From positions 8,445 through 72,444 of the forward strand of contig JAZRDR010000009.1 of the NCBI GenBank assembly GCA_045660445.1: a stretch of DNA of 64,000 nt, written 5' to 3'. This DNA comes from Faeciplasma sp045660445. Lineage in GTDB: Bacteria > Bacillota > Clostridia > Oscillospirales > Ruminococcaceae. How positions within the stretch are numbered: the stretch's first letter is position 1; every line of letters starts with the position of its first letter. Below are positions 61,513-64,000 of the stretch, one piece after another. Both the position numbers and the translations under genes were made by a program. Under the pieces are notes generated by a model. It was not told the origin of the DNA and made no database searches. It was given only the letters and a program-made list of their open reading frames with translations.

Positions 61513-62982
61513 TCAACTCGCCCACCCTTTATATTGTAAATTGATCTGATCGATGATTTCTTCCATTCTGTCATCCAAAAGTGTTGTTCTGTATCGCAAA
61601 ACAAGTGTGTTAAAATCATTGCCGTTTTCTTTTGCGGCTTCTGCAAATTCGCGCATAAGGTCGCTGTATTCAAAAAGATCAGCATAAAAATCGCTCACGT
61701 CTATCTGGAAAGTTAACGCTTCGTCGTATTCGGCACCTTCAATTGCTTTTTGAATTATCTCGGCTTTGTTTGCAGGCTCATAAAAAACAGGATAATTTAT
61801 AAGGCTATTACTAAAATATATTGTTCTCCAACTGCTTTTGTCAGACTTGCCTTCGACAAGACTATAGTCCACTCCTTTTACGCCGTATGACAACAAGTTG
61901 TTAAGATAGGCATCTGTATACACTGTAGCAAGCAGATCAAACGCCTGATCTTTATACTCAGAGATAGATGCAACACCGTTTGCAAACCAAAGGTTTTTAA
62001 TCCGCACACTATCGCCCACGATCTTAACGTAGCATTCGATCTTATTCGATTTATCAACGCTTATCTCGGTCTTTTCGCCGTTATTCACAATCGCATAAGC
62101 ATCGACAGCAGAAGCATACACAAAGAAGCTGTCTTTATAATAGCCGTAATCAATATAATCAGTCAGTCCCAATTGGTTAAGATATGCAGGAGTGTATACA
62201 GCGTTTAAATAGTCGTAATTATCGAAAACGCACATCTCCTCTTTAAGTTCATCATCCCAATAAAGCGGATATTCAAGATTTCTTGCGCCCGAATAAGGAA
62301 CGCTGTAATACATTTGCGAATTGCAGCAATAAATACCCGTCTCGGCTTCTTGCGCGCTTATCTGATTAAGGATATCTATCTGTTCAAGAGGAGAATTATT
62401 TATATCGTAGCCGTATTTATCAACCAGCTCGGCGTTATAATAATAGCAATAAGCCGTGGATAGCACGTTTGCAGGGTCGCCGATCCCGTATATCTCATCT
62501 TTAAACGAGCAGGCAAGCCAGTATTCTCTCGGCATCATGTCATAAAGCTTTCTGCCGATATCCGTTTGCTCGAGATAATCGCTTATGGGAGCATAAAGGT
62601 CGTAGCTTTTCATTATGGAATTACCCATGCCGAAGGCAATATCGAAATATGCACCCTGCTTTACCATATCCGAAATTATTATAGGGTCGCAAAGCCCCGC
62701 GGTATTGTCGAACGTTTCGAAAACAACTGCATAGTTTTTATCCAGTGAATCGAGATATTCGTTAACTTCTTTAACGGGAATAAGAGAATAAGCACCCATG
62801 CTTGGGGGGAGTAGCCAACGCAAAACCGTTTTATTCGGATACATTTTTTGAACTTGCTCGTATGTAAGATATGGGTCTTCGCTGCCGTTGCTATTTGATG
62901 CAGAATTGCTTTCAGCCTGCGGAAAAGCGCAGGCTGAAAGAATAACGGAAAGCAACAGCAAAACAGACAATAGTTTTTTCAT
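61513..62982 (-). CDS. Extracellular solute-binding-like lipoprotein (cluster 2)
   Basis: A 489-residue lipoprotein (lipobox LSAC). Layout resembles family 1/DUF3502 sugar-type binding proteins: LRWLLPPSMGAYSLIPVKEVNEYL, ISDMVKQGAYFDIAFGMGN, KDEIYGIGDPANVLSTAY, C-terminal DFNTLVLRYRTTLLDD. No sugar permease genes are adjacent, so it may serve another role in this cluster. GAAAGGAA precedes the ATG. Confidence 0.7.
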   Translation of the reverse strand: MKKLLSVLLLLSVILSACAFPQAESNSASNSNGSEDPYLTYEQVQKMYPNKTVLRWLLPPSMGAYSLIPVKEVNEYLDSLDKNYAVVFETFDNTAGLCDPIIISDMVKQGAYFDIAFGMGNSIMKSYDLYAPISDYLEQTDIGRKLYDMMPREYWLACSFKDEIYGIGDPANVLSTAYCYYYNAELVDKYGYDINNSPLEQIDILNQISAQEAETGIYCCNSQMYYSVPYSGARNLEYPLYWDDELKEEMCVFDNYDYLNAVYTPAYLNQLGLTDYIDYGYYKDSFFVYASAVDAYAIVNNGEKTEISVDKSNKIECYVKIVGDSVRIKNLWFANGVASISEYKDQAFDLLATVYTDAYLNNLLSYGVKGVDYSLVEGKSDKSSWRTIYFSNSLINYPVFYEPANKAEIIQKAIEGAEYDEALTFQIDVSDFYADLFEYSDLMREFAEAAKENGNDFNTLVLRYRTTLLDDRMEEIIDQINLQYKGWAS

Positions 62983-63030
62983 ATCGTTTCCTTTCTTTAA
63001 TTGCTGGTTGCATCTGTTAGTTTTACTTTA

Positions 63031-63468
63031 TTAAGGAGTCAAATTTCCATTGCCGCTAACGCCATTATAGGTAGCCCGATGGGACGAATATAGATTTTGC
63101 CAATAACCATATACGCCAGGATAGATGGTTGCTGAACACGCATTTTGCCCACCGTTGCCATTACCATAATTCGACGCAACGTTTGTATTGGCATCAAGAA
63201 ATGTACCGGATATAGACACAGAAACGCTGCAAAGTTGCGCTCTATTTATAGACGTTGTGGCCGTTGCACTTCCGGAACTCGATCCCGTAAAGTTATCACT
63301 CCAATTTAACGAAATTGTTGCAGTTGCACCGTTTACTGAAAATGTATCTGATTTAGGTGGTGCACTCGCAAAGATCACCATTGTTAATGATATGATAGAC
63401 AAAACCACTGCAAGTATCTTTGAAAATCTCAATTTGTGTTTTCTTGACATAATTCTACTTCCTTTCAT
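63031..63468 (-). CDS. Small secreted beta-rich protein (cluster 2)
   Basis: A 145-residue frame; the start is likely at MSRKHKLRF (residue 7, near 63450), after GAAAGGAAG. Signal peptide ends near FASAPP. The mature part is rich in Ser, Thr, Asn and Gly, with two cysteines (RAQLCSVSVS, GQNACSATIYPG) that could form a disulfide, and ends in SGNGNLTP. It occupies the same first-gene slot as the 119-residue protein of cluster 1, though overall identity is low. Function unknown. Confidence 0.65.
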   Translation of the reverse strand: MKGSRIMSRKHKLRFSKILAVVLSIISLTMVIFASAPPKSDTFSVNGATATISLNWSDNFTGSSSGSATATTSINRAQLCSVSVSISGTFLDANTNVASNYGNGNGGQNACSATIYPGVYGYWQNLYSSHRATYNGVSGNGNLTP

Positions 63469-63514
63469 TATTCATTACTTATATTCTCATAGATAAACAA
63501 GAAGCAAAGAGCAT

Positions 63515-63555
63515 TCACATGGTTTTAACATTGAACATTGGACTCACCTCTTTCG
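63515..63555 (-). promoter_or_regulatory. Leader element with possible mini-ORF, copy 2
   Basis: Minus strand GAAAGAGGTGAGTCCA followed by ATG TTC AAT GTT AAA ACC ATG TGA (63538-63515, peptide MFNVKTM). 22 of 26 bases around the start match copy 1 near 34238-34263. Confidence 0.45.
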
Positions 63556-63793
63556 CTGTATTAACCTAATGTTAACGATTCAAGTATTTACAGTCAAGAA
63601 AGATTGCACGAAACACCCCAAACACGACATGAATGTATTATCAAAATAAAAATACCATAAAATATGAGATGATCAAACATTAACGAGCAAGCAGGAGAAA
63701 GAGTCTGGGCCGGTTTCGACTCAGGCTCTTTTCACATCGCACGGCAGTGCCGAGCGTTACGAGGTTTATGGAAGATTAGGCGATATTCAAAAC

Positions 63794-63889
63794 TGTGGGT
63801 CGGTTTTTAGAGCTGTGGGTTAGGATGTGGGTCAGACATCTGTTAAGTGGCGATAGTTCGGCGTTTGCTTGGGCGTTGTGAGTGTGGGT
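63794..63889. repeat. Repeated TGTGGGT heptamers
   Basis: TGTGGGT occurs at about 63794, 63814, 63827 and 63883 in a gene-free stretch directly before the last reading frame. Significance unknown; protein-binding or transfer-related sites are possible. The rest of 63556-63910 shows no gene. Confidence 0.35.
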
Positions 63890-63910
63890 TGCATATATCA
63901 AGGAGGAATA

Positions 63911-64000
63911 ATGCAAAATAATCAAAGTAAAAAAGAAGCGAAAAGGAAGTTCGCTTTATGGGTAAAAGATTCAGTTATTGACCTTGCTAAAGAACAATAC
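63911..64000 (+). CDS. Start of a conjugative-element protein, cut by the window end
   Basis: An open frame of 30 codons running off the window, with AAGGAGG before the ATG. The basic start KKEAKRKFALWVKDSVIDLAK resembles ribbon-helix-helix-type small proteins of clostridial conjugative elements. It suggests that the element continues to the right of ABC cluster 2. Confidence 0.5.
   Translation, partial: MQNNQSKKEAKRKFALWVKDSVIDLAKEQY

Overview
The window looks like a chromosomal segment of an anaerobic Firmicute of the class Clostridia (Oscillospiraceae/Ruminococcaceae-like). Supporting signs are a T-box-controlled cysE-cysS operon, the ackA/tmcAL linkage, DUF6062 and DUF6472 proteins, strong AGGAGG ribosome binding sites, TTG/GTG starts, short hairpin-plus-T-run terminators and the DUF6133/DUF4320/DUF3852 conjugation genes typical of gut and rumen Clostridia. 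No rRNA or tRNA gene was found; the only stable RNA gene with an assured identity is the tmRNA. Names were assigned by reading motifs; no database search was possible.

Positions 1-24.1 kb are mostly core genome: upp; T-box-cysE-cysS with a DUF3267 zincin-like protein and a membrane cyclophilin; a PrsA-like lipoprotein; a Nudix hydrolase; a GH43/GH3 xylan-type glycosidase pair; proC; a leftward run ogg-tmcAL-ackA-DUF1294-DUF6472-nadE; a DUF6062 protein; rlmB followed by a P-type-ATPase-like protein that lacks the catalytic DKTGT; a WG-repeat lipoprotein; smpB-nitroreductase-ssrA. Three GC-rich multi-hairpin intergenic elements are scattered here.

Positions 24.1-28.2 kb, directly after ssrA, form an AT-rich accessory island with an XRE regulator, a zinc ribbon protein and a compact CBASS anti-phage operon: a two-TM NUDIX-like effector, a CD-NTase and a stand-alone E2-like protein.

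Positions 28.2-34.2 kb (minus strand) hold a small secreted beta-rich protein, two lipoproteins with a C-x4-C-x-H-x4-C motif, and an ABC ATPase with a duplicated permease. A paralogous cluster lies at 56.4-63.5 kb. The two share a leader element and a promoter-proximal box.

Positions 34.7-56.4 kb carry a large part of an integrative conjugative element: ArdA-like, DUF4314, LPD28, Dam and AbrB genes, then SpoVG and a complete Tad-type pilus set (three DUF6133 pilins, prepilin peptidase, CpaB, TadZ, CpaF, TadB, TadC, TadE-like pseudopilins, a CARDB surface protein), followed by a T4SS core (VirB2-, VirB6-, VirB3- and VirB4-like). A type III toxin-antitoxin module with 42-bp RNA repeats sits between tadB and tadC. 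The hydrolase gene that normally follows virB4 is cut short where the second ABC cluster begins, and conjugative-element-like coding appears to resume at 63.9 kb. No relaxase, coupling protein or integrase lies in the window.
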